Source of the DNA: Limnohabitans sp. DM1
GTDB taxonomy: Bacteria > Pseudomonadota > Gammaproteobacteria > Burkholderiales > Burkholderiaceae_C
Length of the DNA: 64,000 nt
Assembly: GCF_001269385.1 (NCBI RefSeq)
Contig: NZ_CXOO01000031.1
Coordinates: 62,001-126,000, forward strand
Direction of reading: 5' to 3'
A model generated the notes under the pieces. It was not told the DNA's origin. It did not search any database and was given only the letters and a program-made list of their open reading frames with translations. Of this stretch, positions 38,798 to 49,728 are shown one piece after another; positions within the stretch are counted from its first letter, which is position 1; every line of letters starts with the position of its first letter. The translations under genes and the position numbers were made by a program.

Positions 38798-38801
38798 GTC
38801 T

Positions 38802-38808
38802 GCCTAAC
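38802..38808 (-). other. attC 3' core (half-site)
   Basis: Minus-strand GTTAGGC five bases from the cupin start codon, preceded by CTCCAAC. It is a perfect GTTRRRY core between the GNAT and cupin genes. A GGGCC/GGCCC stem follows, but no matching 5' core is seen, so the site may be damaged. Confidence 0.5.
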
Positions 38809-38867
38809 GTTGGAGGTAATTGGGCCGTTGCGGTATGTGGCTAAAGGCCCAGAATGAAATAGCGAGG

Positions 38868-39281
38868 TCATGCCGCATTGCGCATTGATACCACTGACAT
38901 CAGACGTTTTGGCATACGGAAGCCTCTTTCGAGAAAGAACGCCTCGGTCTCCTGAAATGGTGTGGCGTAAATGGGAACACCACGGCACTTCTCGACCACA
39001 TGCGCCAGTAATGATGAACCAATGCCCCGATGTTGATGACTCGGACGAACGACAAGCTCACCGACAAAGGTTGAGAATGCGCCATCCGTGAAGGCACTGA
39101 GGTAACCAACGAGTACGCCATCAGAGTCTCGGCAATAGGCAATGATCGGATAGGCCGACAATGATCTTTCGATCTCTGCGGCGTTGTAATTCGTCTCTTT
39201 GCCCCATCCCACAGAGGCCATCAAATTGGCAACCTCTGTTGGGGCGACGTTCTTGTCGGAAATTACCTTGAAACTAGACAT
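38868..39281 (-). CDS. GNAT acetyltransferase (first cassette gene)
   Basis: A 137 aa acetyltransferase with VGYLSAFTDGAFSTFVGELVV and the acetyl-CoA loop RPSHQHRGIGSSLLAHV, ending FFLERGFRMPKR. Substrate unknown. It is the cassette gene nearest to the integrase remnant, in the position normally read from the integron Pc promoter. Confidence 0.87.
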   Translation of the reverse strand: MSSFKVISDKNVAPTEVANLMASVGWGKETNYNAAEIERSLSAYPIIAYCRDSDGVLVGYLSAFTDGAFSTFVGELVVRPSHQHRGIGSSLLAHVVEKCRGVPIYATPFQETEAFFLERGFRMPKRLMSVVSMRNAA

Positions 39282-39447
39282 TGCAATCTCCTACGAGAGT
39301 GGATGCGGCATATGTCATGTAAACCGCAAAACCTGGTTGACACATCCGGGCCGTGTCGATACATCTTTCAGATAAATTGGCTGCAAGCCGCTTGCGCCTA
39401 GGCTTACAGATTCACAGACTGTCTTTTGATGCAGGTACAAAATTGCC
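39282..39447. other. Divergent region between first cassette and intI remnant (attI/Pc candidate)
   Basis: In an integron this interval carries attI, the cassette promoter Pc and the intI promoter. On the plus strand TTGACA at 39337-39342 is a good -35 for intI, with a weak TACATC 17 bases later. I cannot pick a convincing attI core or a strong leftward Pc by eye. Confidence 0.4.
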
Positions 39448-39726
39448 ATGAAACCCTGCGCCCCTTCCTTGCAGTCCACCCGCTTGCTCGATCAGGTGCG
39501 CGAGCGGCTTCCAAGTCCAAACTATAGCCTCAAAATATAGATAAATTAATTCTATTGAATTCTTTTTTTAATCGAAAGGAGAGCTATTTAGGATGGTGGC
39601 ATGCAACACCCTCGCGAGAAGTGTGTGGCCGTATTGGAAGCGTTTTTGGCCATGCTAACCAAAGACGAGGTAGCTGGCCTATTGGCGCAAATGGAGGGGG
39701 TGACCGCGCTGCTGGCGGGTGCCTAC
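39448..39726 (+). pseudogene. intI: Integron integrase remnant
   Basis: ATG 39448 opens a 30-codon frame with STRLLDQVRERLPSPNYSLK, which closely follows the IntI N-terminus (IntI1 has VLDQLRERIRYLHYSLR), then a TAG at 39538. After about 110 AT-rich bases, the same frame resumes with LTKDEVAGLLAQMEG and VTALLAG (39655-39720), matching the central IntI segment before the first catalytic Arg. The patch 2, box 1 Arg and box 2 HxxR...Tyr regions are missing. It diverges from the cassette array, as intI does. Confidence 0.75.
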
Positions 39727-39767
39727 CGCCAGCACTTTGGATTTATTGCTTCAAATCTGAACAGACC

Positions 39768-40568
<801 letters not shown>

Positions 40569-40571
40569 GTT

Positions 40572-40793
40572 TCAGTGACCCTCTTGCGGTTCGATGGAGA
40601 CGGTGATGGGCTTGATGTCAGTTTGTGTGGCCGAGATGTACAGATGCTCCAAAACACCATTGCGCTCGACCACCACAGCGGTTTGGGTTTGCGCAGCCGT
40701 TCGCCGGGCTTGATTGGCCGCCCTGGCCATGGCAGCCACCGATCCTCTCAGGCTGCTGCTGCGTGCTTGTTCAATTGACATCATCTGACTCAT
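40572..40793 (-). CDS. Unknown 73 aa protein paired with Zeta-like kinase
   Basis: A small basic protein (MSQMMSIEQARSSSLRGSVA, AMARAANQARRTAAQTQTAV, then a beta-rich tail ending SIEPQEGH). Not recognised. It overlaps the Zeta-like gene by four bases (ATGA) and lies downstream of it. The arrangement suggests a toxin-antitoxin partner, but the order (toxin first) and lack of known homology make this only a guess. Confidence 0.6.
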   Translation of the reverse strand: MSQMMSIEQARSSSLRGSVAAMARAANQARRTAAQTQTAVVVERNGVLEHLYISATQTDIKPITVSIEPQEGH

Positions 40794-41320
40794 TTTTCAC
40801 CCCAATCCAATAAAACAGGCTCTGGCCCACCATTGTCGTACACAGCCCAAGCATCGACGATGGGCTTGTAGATCTTCTCAAAATTGCAATAGCCTGATGC
40901 AAAGCGGCGTGCAATGACGTCTTCAGGAATGTTGTGCCCACCTTGCAAAACCCTTTGACGAACCCGAGCCACCGCCTCTTGAACATTGGAAAGCTTGAGG
41001 AAAATCAAGGTCACTCGGTAGCCTGCAGCTTGCCAACGCGCAATTGAATTCAGGTACGCACGACCAGACAAAGTTGTTTCCAGGGCAAAAGATTGTCGCT
41101 TTTGAAAACTTTGATCCAGCTGTTCAATCATCAGACGACCCGCCTGAAATGCAGCGGTTTCAGGTTCAAATGGAGCCAATCCCGCTGCAATCAAATCGGC
41201 ATTCACAAACACTTTGCAGTGGGCCTCTTGCGGCAAAAACTCACGCGCAAAGGTTGTCTTTCCCGCCCCGTTCGGACCAGCAATGATGAAAACCTCAAGA
41301 TCAGAATGGGCTTGAGTCAT
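40790..41320 (-). CDS. Zeta-toxin-like AAA kinase
   Basis: A 176 aa P-loop protein with Walker A FIIAGPNGAGKTTFAREFL, FVNADLIAAGLAPFEPE, and SFALETTLSGRAYL as in the Zeta toxin/UDP-GlcNAc kinase-like family. ATG 41320 overlaps the yeaD stop by ATGA. Real Zeta toxins phosphorylate UDP-N-acetylglucosamine; whether this one does is unknown. It is embedded in the his operon. Confidence 0.82.
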   Translation of the reverse strand: MTQAHSDLEVFIIAGPNGAGKTTFAREFLPQEAHCKVFVNADLIAAGLAPFEPETAAFQAGRLMIEQLDQSFQKRQSFALETTLSGRAYLNSIARWQAAGYRVTLIFLKLSNVQEAVARVRQRVLQGGHNIPEDVIARRFASGYCNFEKIYKPIVDAWAVYDNGGPEPVLLDWGEK

Positions 41321-42171
41321 GCATACAAGCTCAAGCGCTGCCAGCCCGCCCATCGCCCGCCTACAGGCAAGGTGATGGGCGTGTAGACCTGCGCGGCTTC
41401 GACACACAGCATCTGCTGCCAGCCGTCGTCGGGCATGTCGGTCAGGCGTTTGCACAGGTCTTGCGCGGGGTTCCAGACCACGGTGTTGGCCCAGCTCGGG
41501 CTTTGGCTGATGTGCAGGGTCTGGTTCAGCGTCAGGGGCAGTGGCCCGGCTTCATACACGCGGTCAAACTCGGCGGCAAAGCGGATCGTGTCGGCCGCTT
41601 GTGCATGGGTGTCGGTGAGTGAATCCCACTCGGGCTGACCACCCAGGCCATGCAGCGTGGCCTGCGTCACATCGGGCACGGCCAAATAGGTGTGCAGTGC
41701 ACCAGAGAACGCCAGCGCTTGGGTGTCTGTGTTGTGCACGTCCAGCGTCAGTTGCACGGCACCCGGGCTTAGGTCGATGTGCAGCGCCAAGGCAAAGGCT
41801 TGGGGCCACCAGGTGCGGGTCTGAAAGTTGTCGTTCAGACGCAGCGTGAGGCGGGCATGCTCGGCTCCCAGTTCGGGCGCATCGGCCTGCCAAGCCACGT
41901 TGCGGGCAAAGCCGTGTTTGGGCAGGCGCTCGGCCATGGGGCCGCGTTGGTTGAACTGCGGAAAGCACACGGGCACACCGCCACGAATGGCGGCTTGGCC
42001 GTCCAACATGCTTTGGGGGCTGAGGTACAGGCGCTCTTGCCCGCCCGACACCCAAGACAGCACATGCGCACCGTGCAGCGCGACCAGCAGGCGGTCGCCT
42101 TGCGGCAGCGCCAATTCGCAAGCGGGCAGGCCCGCGAACGCGGTGTCGCGACAAGTGGCCTGAGCGCTCAT
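41317..42171 (-). CDS. yeaD: D-hexose-6-phosphate mutarotase (aldose 1-epimerase family)
   Basis: A 284 aa YeaD-like protein: HGAHVLSWVSGGQERLYLSP, IRGGVPVCFPQFNQRGPMAERLPKHGFARN, FSGALHTYLAVPDV, NTVVWNPAQDLCKRLTDMPD. Catalyses anomer interconversion of glucose-6-phosphate-type sugars. It lies between hisA and hisF, where it is not usually found, and starts the coupled yeaD - Zeta-like - 73 aa block. Confidence 0.9.
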   Translation of the reverse strand: MSAQATCRDTAFAGLPACELALPQGDRLLVALHGAHVLSWVSGGQERLYLSPQSMLDGQAAIRGGVPVCFPQFNQRGPMAERLPKHGFARNVAWQADAPELGAEHARLTLRLNDNFQTRTWWPQAFALALHIDLSPGAVQLTLDVHNTDTQALAFSGALHTYLAVPDVTQATLHGLGGQPEWDSLTDTHAQAADTIRFAAEFDRVYEAGPLPLTLNQTLHISQSPSWANTVVWNPAQDLCKRLTDMPDDGWQQMLCVEAAQVYTPITLPVGGRWAGWQRLSLYA

Positions 42172-42192
42172 GTGCTTTCGCGAGGGGATGGG

Positions 42193-42933
42193 TTAGCCGT
42201 TGAGTTCGTCGGCGCGTTGCTGCGCCAGCGCGAAGTCGAGGTCACCCGAATACACGGCGCGGCCGCAGATCACGCCTTCCACGCCTTCGTCTTCGACAGC
42301 GCACAGCTGCTCGATGTCGGCCATGTTGGAAAGGCCGCCCGATGCGATCACGGGGATGGTCAGAGCTTGGGCAAGCTTGACGGTGGCATCGATGTTGATG
42401 CCGCTGAGCATGCCGTCACGGCCGATGTCGGTGTAAATGATGGACTCAACGCCCCAGTCTTCGAACTTCTTGGCCAAGTCCACCACTTCGTGGCCGGTGA
42501 GCTTGCTCCAACCGTCGGTGGCGACTTTGCCGTCTTTGGCGTCCAGGCCCACGATGATGTGGCCGCCAAAGGCGGTGCAGGCGTCTTTCAAGAAGCCGGG
42601 GTTCTTGACGGCGGCGGTGCCGATGATGACGTAGCGCAGGCCGCTGTCGATGTATTTTTCAATCGTGTCCAGATCGCGGATGCCACCGCCGAGCTGCACC
42701 GGGATGTCGTCGCCCACGGCCTTGAGGATGGACTTGATGGCGCTGAAGTTTTGCGGCTTGCCCGCGAAGGCGCCGTTCAGATCCACCAGGTGCAAGCGGC
42801 GTGCGCCTTTTTCGAGCCAGGTGCGGGCCATGGCGGCGGGGTCTTCGCCAAAAGTCGTGGCTTGGTCCATATCGCCTTGCTTGAGGCGAACGCAGTGGCC
42901 GTCTTTGAGGTCAATGGCGGGGATCAGAATCAT
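42193..42933 (-). CDS. hisA: Phosphoribosylformimino-AICAR isomerase
   Basis: The 246 aa TIM-barrel isomerase of histidine synthesis. [20 protein letters not shown] starts the protein, with catalytic aspartates in AIDLKDG and in [12 protein letters not shown], and [13 protein letters not shown]. Related to HisF. In the hisGDCBHA order. Confidence 0.96.
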   Translation of the reverse strand: MILIPAIDLKDGHCVRLKQGDMDQATTFGEDPAAMARTWLEKGARRLHLVDLNGAFAGKPQNFSAIKSILKAVGDDIPVQLGGGIRDLDTIEKYIDSGLRYVIIGTAAVKNPGFLKDACTAFGGHIIVGLDAKDGKVATDGWSKLTGHEVVDLAKKFEDWGVESIIYTDIGRDGMLSGINIDATVKLAQALTIPVIASGGLSNMADIEQLCAVEDEGVEGVICGRAVYSGDLDFALAQQRADELNG

Positions 42934-42982
42934 GGCGAATTAAAAAAAGACTGAGGGGCTGAAAAACGGCAGTGAAAACTTC

Positions 42983-43639
42983 TCAAGGCTGCCAGTGGAG
43001 GAAATTGCGGAACAAGGCCAAACCTTGGGCCGCGCTTTTTTCGGGGTGAAACTGGGTGGCAAAAATGTTGTCACGGGCAATGGCGCAAGCAAAGCGGCCG
43101 CCGTAATCGGTCTGGGCCGCGCTGTGCGCCGGGTTGGCCACCTGGGCATAGAAGCTGTGCACAAAATAATACCAGCTGCCGTCCTCAACGCCTTGCCACA
43201 AGGCATGCGCTGGTTGGTCTTGCCAAACCTGGTTCCAGCCCATTTGCGGCACTTTGTAGCGGGTGCCGTCCGGCTGAATGCGCCCGGCCAAATCGAACTT
43301 GACCACGCGGCCGGGAATCAAACCCAGGCCCGGCGTGTTGCCTTCGTCGCTGTGGTCGAGCAGCATCTGCATGCCAACACACACGCCAAACAGGGGTTTG
43401 GTGGCAGCGGCTTCAAGCACGGCTTCCATCAAGCCCGACTCGCGCAGCTCGCGCATGCAGTCGGGCATGGCGCCCTGCCCTGGCAAGACCACGCGGTGCG
43501 CGTTGCGCACGACTTGCGGGTCGGATGTGACGGTGACTTCGGCATGGTCCACGCTGGAGGCGGCATGCATCACCGCCTGCGCCACGCTGCGCAGGTTGCC
43601 CATGCCGTAGTCCACAACGGCGACGCGGTTGACGCTCAT
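42983..43639 (-). CDS. hisH: Imidazole glycerol phosphate synthase, glutaminase subunit
   Basis: Class I glutamine amidotransferase feeding ammonia to HisF. The 218 aa product has catalytic Cys in [11 protein letters not shown] and the His-Glu pair in TQFHPEKS. Starts [19 protein letters not shown], two bases after hisB ends. Confidence 0.96.
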   Translation of the reverse strand: MSVNRVAVVDYGMGNLRSVAQAVMHAASSVDHAEVTVTSDPQVVRNAHRVVLPGQGAMPDCMRELRESGLMEAVLEAAATKPLFGVCVGMQMLLDHSDEGNTPGLGLIPGRVVKFDLAGRIQPDGTRYKVPQMGWNQVWQDQPAHALWQGVEDGSWYYFVHSFYAQVANPAHSAAQTDYGGRFACAIARDNIFATQFHPEKSAAQGLALFRNFLHWQP

Positions 43640-43641
43640 GT

Positions 43642-44232
43642 TCAGAGACTGCCTTTGGTGGAAGGGATCACGCCCGCCGAGCGCGGATCGAGTTCAAGGG
43701 CTGCGCGAATGGCCCGTGCAAAGGCCTTGAAAATCGTCTCGCACTGGTGGTGCGCGTTAACGCCCTTGAGGTTGTCGATGTGCAGCGTGCACAGCGCGTG
43801 GTTCACAAAGCCCTGAAAAAACTCATAAACCAGTTGTGTGTCGAGTGCGCCCAAAGAACCCGAAGTGAACTTCACGTCCATGTGCAACCCGGGGCGACCC
43901 GAAAAGTCCACCACCACGCGGCTCAAGGCTTCGTCCAGCGGCACGTAAGCGTGGCCATAACGGCGAATGCCTTTTTTGTCGCCAATGGCCTGCGCAAAAG
44001 CCTGGCCCAGGGTGATGCCGATGTCTTCGACCGTGTGGTGGCCGTCGATGTGCAGGTCGCCTTCGCAAGCGATGTCCAGATCAATCAAACCGTGGCGGGC
44101 GATCTGGTCGAGCATGTGGTCCAGAAAACCGATGCCCGAAGCCAGCTTGGCCTGGCCTGTGCCGTCCAGGTTGATGGCGACGCGGATGTTCGTCTCGGCC
44201 GTCTTGCGGGTCACGTTTGCTGTACGGTTCAT
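43642..44232 (-). CDS. hisB: Imidazoleglycerol-phosphate dehydratase
   Basis: The 196 aa monofunctional dehydratase: [43 protein letters not shown] with manganese-binding histidines. ATG 44232 overlaps the hisC stop by four bases; the upstream extension of the frame is rejected. No phosphatase domain, so histidinol-phosphatase must lie elsewhere. Confidence 0.96.
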   Translation of the reverse strand: MNRTANVTRKTAETNIRVAINLDGTGQAKLASGIGFLDHMLDQIARHGLIDLDIACEGDLHIDGHHTVEDIGITLGQAFAQAIGDKKGIRRYGHAYVPLDEALSRVVVDFSGRPGLHMDVKFTSGSLGALDTQLVYEFFQGFVNHALCTLHIDNLKGVNAHHQCETIFKAFARAIRAALELDPRSAGVIPSTKGSL

Positions 44233-45311
44233 AAGGAGACTTTCAGAGCAGCAAGGAGTTGGTCGTTTTCTGCAGCGGTGCCCACCGTCAGGCGCAGGCA
44301 ATTGGCGAGCAATGGATGCATTTTAGAAATGTTCTTGATCAGCACACCGTGTGCCTTCAGACCGTCAAAGGTTTTGGCCGCATCGGGCACACGGGCCAGG
44401 ATCATGTTGGCTTCGCTCGGGAAAGGTTGCACGCCGGGCAAGGTGGCCAGTTCTTTCAGCAAACGGGTACGCTGCTCGCGCAGGTCTTTGGCTTGGGCTG
44501 CAAACACCTCGGTGTGCTCCAAGGCAAACAAAGCGCATTCGGTGTTGAGCACGCTGATGTTGTAGGGCGGGCGCACTTTGTCGATCTCGGCCACCAAAGC
44601 CTTGGGGCCAATCATGTAGCCCAGGCGCACCCCGGCCAAGCCAAACTTGGACAGCGTGCGCATCAAGAGCACATGGGTGTGGCGGGTGATGCGGTCTGCA
44701 TAGCTGCGGCTGGCAAAGGGCTGGTAGGCCTCGTCCATGACGACTAGGCCGCCTTGTGCGCCTTGGGCGAGGACGATCTTTTCGATCGTCTCGTCGTTCC
44801 ACAGGTTGCCCGTGGGGTTGTTGGGGTAAGCCAGGTAGACGATGGACGGCTTGTGCTCGGCAATCGCGGCCAGCATGGCGGCTTCGTCAAGTTCAAAGTC
44901 GGCGGTGAGCGGCACACCGTGGAAGGCCAGGCCTTGCAGCTGAGCGCTCATGGCATACATCACAAAGCCCGGCAAGGGCGAGAGGATGCTGGCACCGGGA
45001 ACGTCGCAGGCCATGGCCAGCAAAGAGATCAATTCGTCCGAGCCGTTGCCCAGCATGATGTCGAAGCCTTCTGGCATGCCGGCGTGCTGGGCCAAAGCAT
45101 GGCGCAGTTCGTTCACGCGGCCGTCGGGGTAGCGGTTGAGCGCCAAGGCACCCAGTCGCTCGCCCAGCGCTTTTTGCAGCTCAGCGGGCAGTCTGTGCGG
45201 GTTTTCCATCGCGTCGAGCTTGACCATGCCGACCGAGTCCTGGATGGCGTAGGCGTGCATGGACTTCACGTCCTGGCGGATGCGTTGCATCAGTTGGGGG
45301 CTCACGGTCAT
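44229..45311 (-). CDS. hisC: Histidinol-phosphate aminotransferase
   Basis: A 360 aa PLP-dependent aminotransferase. [43 protein letters not shown], and the PLP-lysine in [18 protein letters not shown] are present. Overlaps hisD and hisB by ATGA. Confidence 0.95.
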   Translation of the reverse strand: MTVSPQLMQRIRQDVKSMHAYAIQDSVGMVKLDAMENPHRLPAELQKALGERLGALALNRYPDGRVNELRHALAQHAGMPEGFDIMLGNGSDELISLLAMACDVPGASILSPLPGFVMYAMSAQLQGLAFHGVPLTADFELDEAAMLAAIAEHKPSIVYLAYPNNPTGNLWNDETIEKIVLAQGAQGGLVVMDEAYQPFASRSYADRITRHTHVLLMRTLSKFGLAGVRLGYMIGPKALVAEIDKVRPPYNISVLNTECALFALEHTEVFAAQAKDLREQRTRLLKELATLPGVQPFPSEANMILARVPDAAKTFDGLKAHGVLIKNISKMHPLLANCLRLTVGTAAENDQLLAALKVSL

Positions 45312-46711
45312 GTCGGCTCTCGCATGGGGGGAACAGGGTTCAAACGGAGTTCAGCGGCACGGGCGTGGGCTTGCAGGCCTTCGCCATAGGCCAGCTCGGC
45401 GGCGATGCGGCCCAGCGGCTGGGCACCGGCTTCGCTCACTTCGATCAGGCTGCTGCGTTTTTGGAAGTCGTACACGCCCAGCGGTGACGAGAAACGCGCC
45501 GTGCCGCTCGTGGGCAGCACATGGTTGGGGCCTGCGCAGTAGTCGCCCAGCGACTCGCTGGTGAACGCGCCCAAAAAGATGGCCCCTGCGTGGCGCAGCA
45601 GCGGCTCCCAGCGGTGCGGGTCACTGCTCGACACCTCCAGGTGCTCGGGCGCGATGCGGTTGCTGATGGCGCAGGCTTCTTCCATGCTGCGGGTCAAGAT
45701 CAATGCACCCCGGTCATTGAGGGACTTGGCGATGATCTCGCGGCGCGGCATGGAGGGCAGCAGGCGCTCAATGGCGGCTTGCACCTCGGCGATGTATGCC
45801 GCATCGGGGCACAGCAAAATGCTTTGCGCCAGTTCGTCGTGCTCGGCCTGGCTGAACAAATCCATCGCCACCCATTCGGCGGGGGTGGTGCCATCGGCCA
45901 AGACCAAAATTTCAGAGGGGCCCGCGATCATGTCGATGCCCACGGTGCCGAACACACGCTTTTTGGCGCTGGCCACGTAAGCATTGCCCGGGCCGGTGAT
46001 TTTGTCTACTTTAGGGATGGTGGCGGTGCCGTAAGCCAATGCCGCCACCGCTTGCGCACCACCCACGGTGAAGGCACGCGTGACACCCGCCACATAGGCG
46101 GCGGCCAACACGAGTTCATTGCGCTCGCCCCGGCTGGAAGCGGCCGCCTCTCCAGAGCCGCCCGTGGCCACGCTGCCGCGCACGGGTGTGGGCACGACCA
46201 TGATGATGTCCTGCACCCCCGCCACATGCGCGGGGATGGCGTTCATCAACACCGAAGAGGGGTAAGCGGCTTTGCCACCGGGCACATAAATGCCCACGCG
46301 GTCGAGCGGTGTGACTTTTTGGCCGAGCAGCGTGCCGTCTTCGTCGCGGTAAGACCAGCTCTCGCCAGACGCTTTCTTTTGCGCTTCGTGGTACTTGCGC
46401 ACCCGGCTTGCTGCGGCTTGCAGGGCTTCGCGTTGTGCGGCGGGCAGGCTGTCGAGTGCCGCTTTCAGTTCGGCTTGGGTGATCTCCAAGGCCTTCACGT
46501 CGGCGGCTTGCAGGCCGTCAAAGCGCTGGGTGTACTCCAGCACCGCCGCGTCGCCACGCTTTTGAACGTCGGCCAGGATGTCGGCCACGCGCTGCTCGAT
46601 GGCGGCGTCGGTGTCGGCAGACCAATGCAGGCGGGCCGCAAAGGCCGCTTCAAAACCGGGCTCAAACGTGCTCAGTTGCAATGGTTTGGCGTGCAGTGCC
46701 ATCGGGTCCAT
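45308..46711 (-). CDS. hisD: Histidinol dehydrogenase
   Basis: Zinc- and NAD-dependent enzyme making histidine from histidinol in the last two steps. [51 protein letters not shown] and the C-terminal [20 protein letters not shown] are conserved. At 467 aa it is longer than usual. The extra part is mainly a Gly/Ser/Ala-rich loop at about residues 178-194 ([17 protein letters not shown]) between VVPTP and GERNELVL. The start ([10 protein letters not shown]) lies five bases past the hisG stop. Confidence 0.94.
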   Translation of the reverse strand: MDPMALHAKPLQLSTFEPGFEAAFAARLHWSADTDAAIEQRVADILADVQKRGDAAVLEYTQRFDGLQAADVKALEITQAELKAALDSLPAAQREALQAAASRVRKYHEAQKKASGESWSYRDEDGTLLGQKVTPLDRVGIYVPGGKAAYPSSVLMNAIPAHVAGVQDIIMVVPTPVRGSVATGGSGEAAASSRGERNELVLAAAYVAGVTRAFTVGGAQAVAALAYGTATIPKVDKITGPGNAYVASAKKRVFGTVGIDMIAGPSEILVLADGTTPAEWVAMDLFSQAEHDELAQSILLCPDAAYIAEVQAAIERLLPSMPRREIIAKSLNDRGALILTRSMEEACAISNRIAPEHLEVSSSDPHRWEPLLRHAGAIFLGAFTSESLGDYCAGPNHVLPTSGTARFSSPLGVYDFQKRSSLIEVSEAGAQPLGRIAAELAYGEGLQAHARAAELRLNPVPPMREPT

Positions 46712-46716
46712 GGGAT

Positions 46717-47358
46717 TCAGTCTTTCTTCACTGCGCCCGCAAAGGCGTCGATGATGGCGCGGATGGGCGCTTGTTTGAGTTTGAGCGCGGCCTGGTTCAC
46801 GACCAAGCGCGAGCTGATGTCCATGATGCGTTCGACTTCAACCAAGTGGTTGGCCTTGAGCGTGTTGCCGGTCGACACCAAATCCACAATCGCATCGGCC
46901 AAGCCCGTGAGTGGAGCCAGCTCCATGCTGCCGTAAAGCTTGATCATGTCGACGTGCACGCCTTTGGTGGCAAAGAAGTCTCGCGCAATCGCGGTGTATT
47001 TGGTCGCCACTTTCAGGCGCGAGCCGGTGCGCACCGCGCTTGCGTAGTCGTAGTCAGCGCGCACGGCCACACTCATGCGGCATTTGGCAATGTTCAGGTC
47101 CAGCGGCTGGTACAGGCCCTGGCCGCCGTGCTCGATCAGTGTGTCAAGGCCGGTCACGCCCAGATCGGCGCCGCCGTATTCCACATAGGTGGGCACGTCG
47201 CTGGCCCGCACCAGCACCACACGCACGTTGGGCTGGTTGGTGGGCAAGATCAGCTTGCGTGATTTTTCGGGGTCTTCGAGCACCTCGATGCCTGCGGCTT
47301 TGAGCAGCGGCAGGGTTTCGTCAAAGATGCGTCCTTTGGACAGGGCCAGCGTGATCAT
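46717..47358 (-). CDS. hisG: ATP phosphoribosyltransferase, short form
   Basis: First and feedback-regulated step of histidine synthesis. At 213 aa it is the short HisG that lacks the regulatory C-terminal domain and needs HisZ; hisZ is not in this window. [38 protein letters not shown] and [14 protein letters not shown] are characteristic. Overlaps murA by four bases. Confidence 0.96.
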   Translation of the reverse strand: MITLALSKGRIFDETLPLLKAAGIEVLEDPEKSRKLILPTNQPNVRVVLVRASDVPTYVEYGGADLGVTGLDTLIEHGGQGLYQPLDLNIAKCRMSVAVRADYDYASAVRTGSRLKVATKYTAIARDFFATKGVHVDMIKLYGSMELAPLTGLADAIVDLVSTGNTLKANHLVEVERIMDISSRLVVNQAALKLKQAPIRAIIDAFAGAVKKD

Positions 47359-48620
47359 TTCACTCTTTCAATGTCGGCCCCCAGGCCGCGCAGTTTCAAT
47401 TCCATGCGGTCGTAGCCACGGTCCAAGTGGTAAATGCGGTCGACGATGGTTTCGCCTTCGGCCACGAGCCCTGCAATCACCAAGCTCGCCGATGCGCGCA
47501 GGTCAGTCGCCATCACTGTGGCACCGGACAGCTTTTCCACGCCCTCGATCACCGACACTTTGCCGTCGATCTGGATGTGCGCACCCAGGCGCACCAGCTC
47601 GTTGACGTGCATGAAGCGGTTTTCAAAAATGGTTTCGGTGACCTTGCTCGCGCCCTGCGCAATGCAGTTGAGCGCCATGAATTGCGCCTGCATGTCGGTC
47701 GGGAAGCCCGGGTATTCGGTGGTGCGAAAGCTCTGGGCTTTCAGGCGGCCATCGGCCTTGACGCGGATAAAGCCCTCGCCCGCTTCGATGGTGGCACCGG
47801 CATCGCGCAGCTTTTCGATCACGACTTCGAGGTGGTCGGCGCGGCCGTGGCGCAGGACCACATCACCGCCCGTGGCGGCTACGGCGCACAAGAAGGTGCC
47901 TGCCTCGATGCGGTCGGCCACCACTTGGTGCTCACAACCGTGCAAGCGATTGACACCCTGAATGCGAATGCGGCGTGTGCCGTGGCCTTCGATCTTCGCG
48001 CCCATTTTGATCAGCATCTCGGCCAGGTCGGGAATCTCGGGCTCCTGGGCTGCGTTTTCCAGCACCGTCTCCCCTTCGGCCAAGGCCGCGGCCATCATGA
48101 AGTTTTCAGTGCCGGTGACGGTGACCATGTCGGTGGTGATGTGCGCACCTTTGAGGCGCGTGCGACCCTCGGGCAAGCTGGCCAGCATGTAGCCGTGTTC
48201 CACCGTGATCACCGCGCCCATGGCCTGCAGGCCTTTGATGTGCTGATCTACGGGCCGCGAGCCAATGGCGCAACCACCGGGCAAAGACACTTTGGCATGG
48301 CCAAAACGGGCCAGCAAGGGGCCCAAGGCCAGCACCGAAGCGCGCATGGTTTTCACCAACTCATAAGGCGCTTCAGGGTTGTTCAACGCGCCAGCGTCCA
48401 GCGTGACGCGGCCGTCTTCATGATGCTCAGCCGTCACGCCCATGTTGCGGATCAGCTTGAGCATGGTCGAGACGTCTTGCAGGCGCGGCACATTGGCCAA
48501 CGTCACAGGCTCGGGGCTCAACAAGGCTGCGCACAACTCGGGCAGAGCGGCGTTTTTGGCACCCGACACATCGAGCGTGCCTTGCAGGCGGTTGCCGCCG
48601 CGAATTTTCAGTTTGTCCAT
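47355..48620 (-). CDS. murA: UDP-N-acetylglucosamine 1-carboxyvinyltransferase
   Basis: First committed enzyme of peptidoglycan synthesis and the fosfomycin target. The 421 aa product starts [20 protein letters not shown] with the catalytic lysine in [10 protein letters not shown]. The usual active-site loop Cys region (about residue 115) reads [16 protein letters not shown], so Cys is retained. ATG 48620 is preferred to upstream starts in the same frame. Confidence 0.96.
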   Translation of the reverse strand: MDKLKIRGGNRLQGTLDVSGAKNAALPELCAALLSPEPVTLANVPRLQDVSTMLKLIRNMGVTAEHHEDGRVTLDAGALNNPEAPYELVKTMRASVLALGPLLARFGHAKVSLPGGCAIGSRPVDQHIKGLQAMGAVITVEHGYMLASLPEGRTRLKGAHITTDMVTVTGTENFMMAAALAEGETVLENAAQEPEIPDLAEMLIKMGAKIEGHGTRRIRIQGVNRLHGCEHQVVADRIEAGTFLCAVAATGGDVVLRHGRADHLEVVIEKLRDAGATIEAGEGFIRVKADGRLKAQSFRTTEYPGFPTDMQAQFMALNCIAQGASKVTETIFENRFMHVNELVRLGAHIQIDGKVSVIEGVEKLSGATVMATDLRASASLVIAGLVAEGETIVDRIYHLDRGYDRMELKLRGLGADIERVK

Positions 48621-48723
48621 GTCAGATCGGATGCGTTGGAACGAACATTGGTCCGTGCGTTGATGCGTAAAAAGATGCGAGTACGGTACGTCACTGCGCG
48701 CTTGAGTCAAGGCGCATACGCAC

Positions 48724-48966
48724 TCAACGCGCTTGAGACGCCCATTCGGCGGGCGTATAGGCTTTCATCGACAAGGCGTGCACCTCGTCTGTGTGCATTT
48801 TTTGGCCCAGCGTGGCGTACACACGTTGGTGTCGCGCAATGGAACGCAGACCGGCAAAAGCATCGGAAACAACCACGGCAGTCCAGTGACGGCCATCGCC
48901 ATCGACTTCGAGGTGAGTGCAGTCCAGTCCTGCGGCAATGATGGCGTGAAGTTGTTCGGCGTTCAT
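48724..48966 (-). CDS. BolA/IbaG family protein
   Basis: An 80 aa BolA-fold protein ([52 protein letters not shown]). IbaG-type members act with CGFS glutaredoxins in Fe-S cluster handling; a matching grxD is at 2.6 kb. Position between the ABC permease and murA is conserved in proteobacteria. Confidence 0.92.
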   Translation of the reverse strand: MNAEQLHAIIAAGLDCTHLEVDGDGRHWTAVVVSDAFAGLRSIARHQRVYATLGQKMHTDEVHALSMKAYTPAEWASQAR

Positions 48967-48972
48967 GAAAGT

Positions 48973-49728
48973 TCAGCTCCGGATTTTGTAGCCGGTGCGC
49001 AAAAGATAAAGGGTCACACTGCTCACCAATGCCATGGCCGCGCCCACCACCCCCAGACTGATCCAGGGCGAGACATCGCTCTGACCGAAAAAGCCGTAAC
49101 GGAAACCGTCAATCATGTAGAAGAACGGATTAAGGTGGCTCAAGTGCTGCCAAAATGGCGGCAAGGAGTGTATGGAATAGAACACGCCCGACAAGAACGT
49201 CATGGGCATGATGATGAAGTTCTGGAAAGCGGCCATCTGGTCAAACTTTTCGGCCCACAGACCGGCGATCACGCCCAGGGCGCCCATCATCGCAGCCCCC
49301 ATGAAAGCAAACATCAGAATCCAAAGTGGGTACACGAATTGGATGTTGACCATCCAGCCGGTGATGGCAAATACACCCAGCCCCACCGCCAAACCACGCA
49401 CCACGGAAGACCCCACGTAAGCCACGAACCAGCTCCAGTGCGACAGCGGTGTGAGCAGCAGGAACACGATGTTGCCCATGATCTTGCTTTGCACAAGACT
49501 CGACGAGCTGTTGGCAAAAGCGTTTTGCAACACCCCCATCATGATGAGACCTGGCAATAAAAACGAGGTGTAGGACACCTGGTCATAGACCTTGACATGG
49601 TCTTCAAGTACATGGCCGAAGATCAGCATGTAAAGCACCGAGGTCAGCACGGGGGCTGCAATGGTCTGGAAAGCGACTTTCCAGAAACGCAGAACTTCTT
49701 TGTAAAGCAGGGTTTGCCAGCCGGTCAT
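48973..49728 (-). CDS. ABC-2 type transporter permease
   Basis: A 251 aa inner membrane permease of the YadH type with six predicted helices (LTSVLYMLIFGHV, TSFLLPGLIMMGVLQNAFA, GAAMMGALGVIAGLWAEKFDQ, FIIMPMTFLSGVFYSIHSLP). Pairs with the ATPase encoded immediately upstream by an ATGA overlap. Substrate unknown. Confidence 0.92.
   Translation of the reverse strand: MTGWQTLLYKEVLRFWKVAFQTIAAPVLTSVLYMLIFGHVLEDHVKVYDQVSYTSFLLPGLIMMGVLQNAFANSSSSLVQSKIMGNIVFLLLTPLSHWSWFVAYVGSSVVRGLAVGLGVFAITGWMVNIQFVYPLWILMFAFMGAAMMGALGVIAGLWAEKFDQMAAFQNFIIMPMTFLSGVFYSIHSLPPFWQHLSHLNPFFYMIDGFRYGFFGQSDVSPWISLGVVGAAMALVSSVTLYLLRTGYKIRS

Noticed and set aside
39282-39447. LexA box controlling intI
   Set aside because: ACAG/CTGT pieces occur near 39411-39424 but not in the CTG-N10-CAG palindromic spacing.
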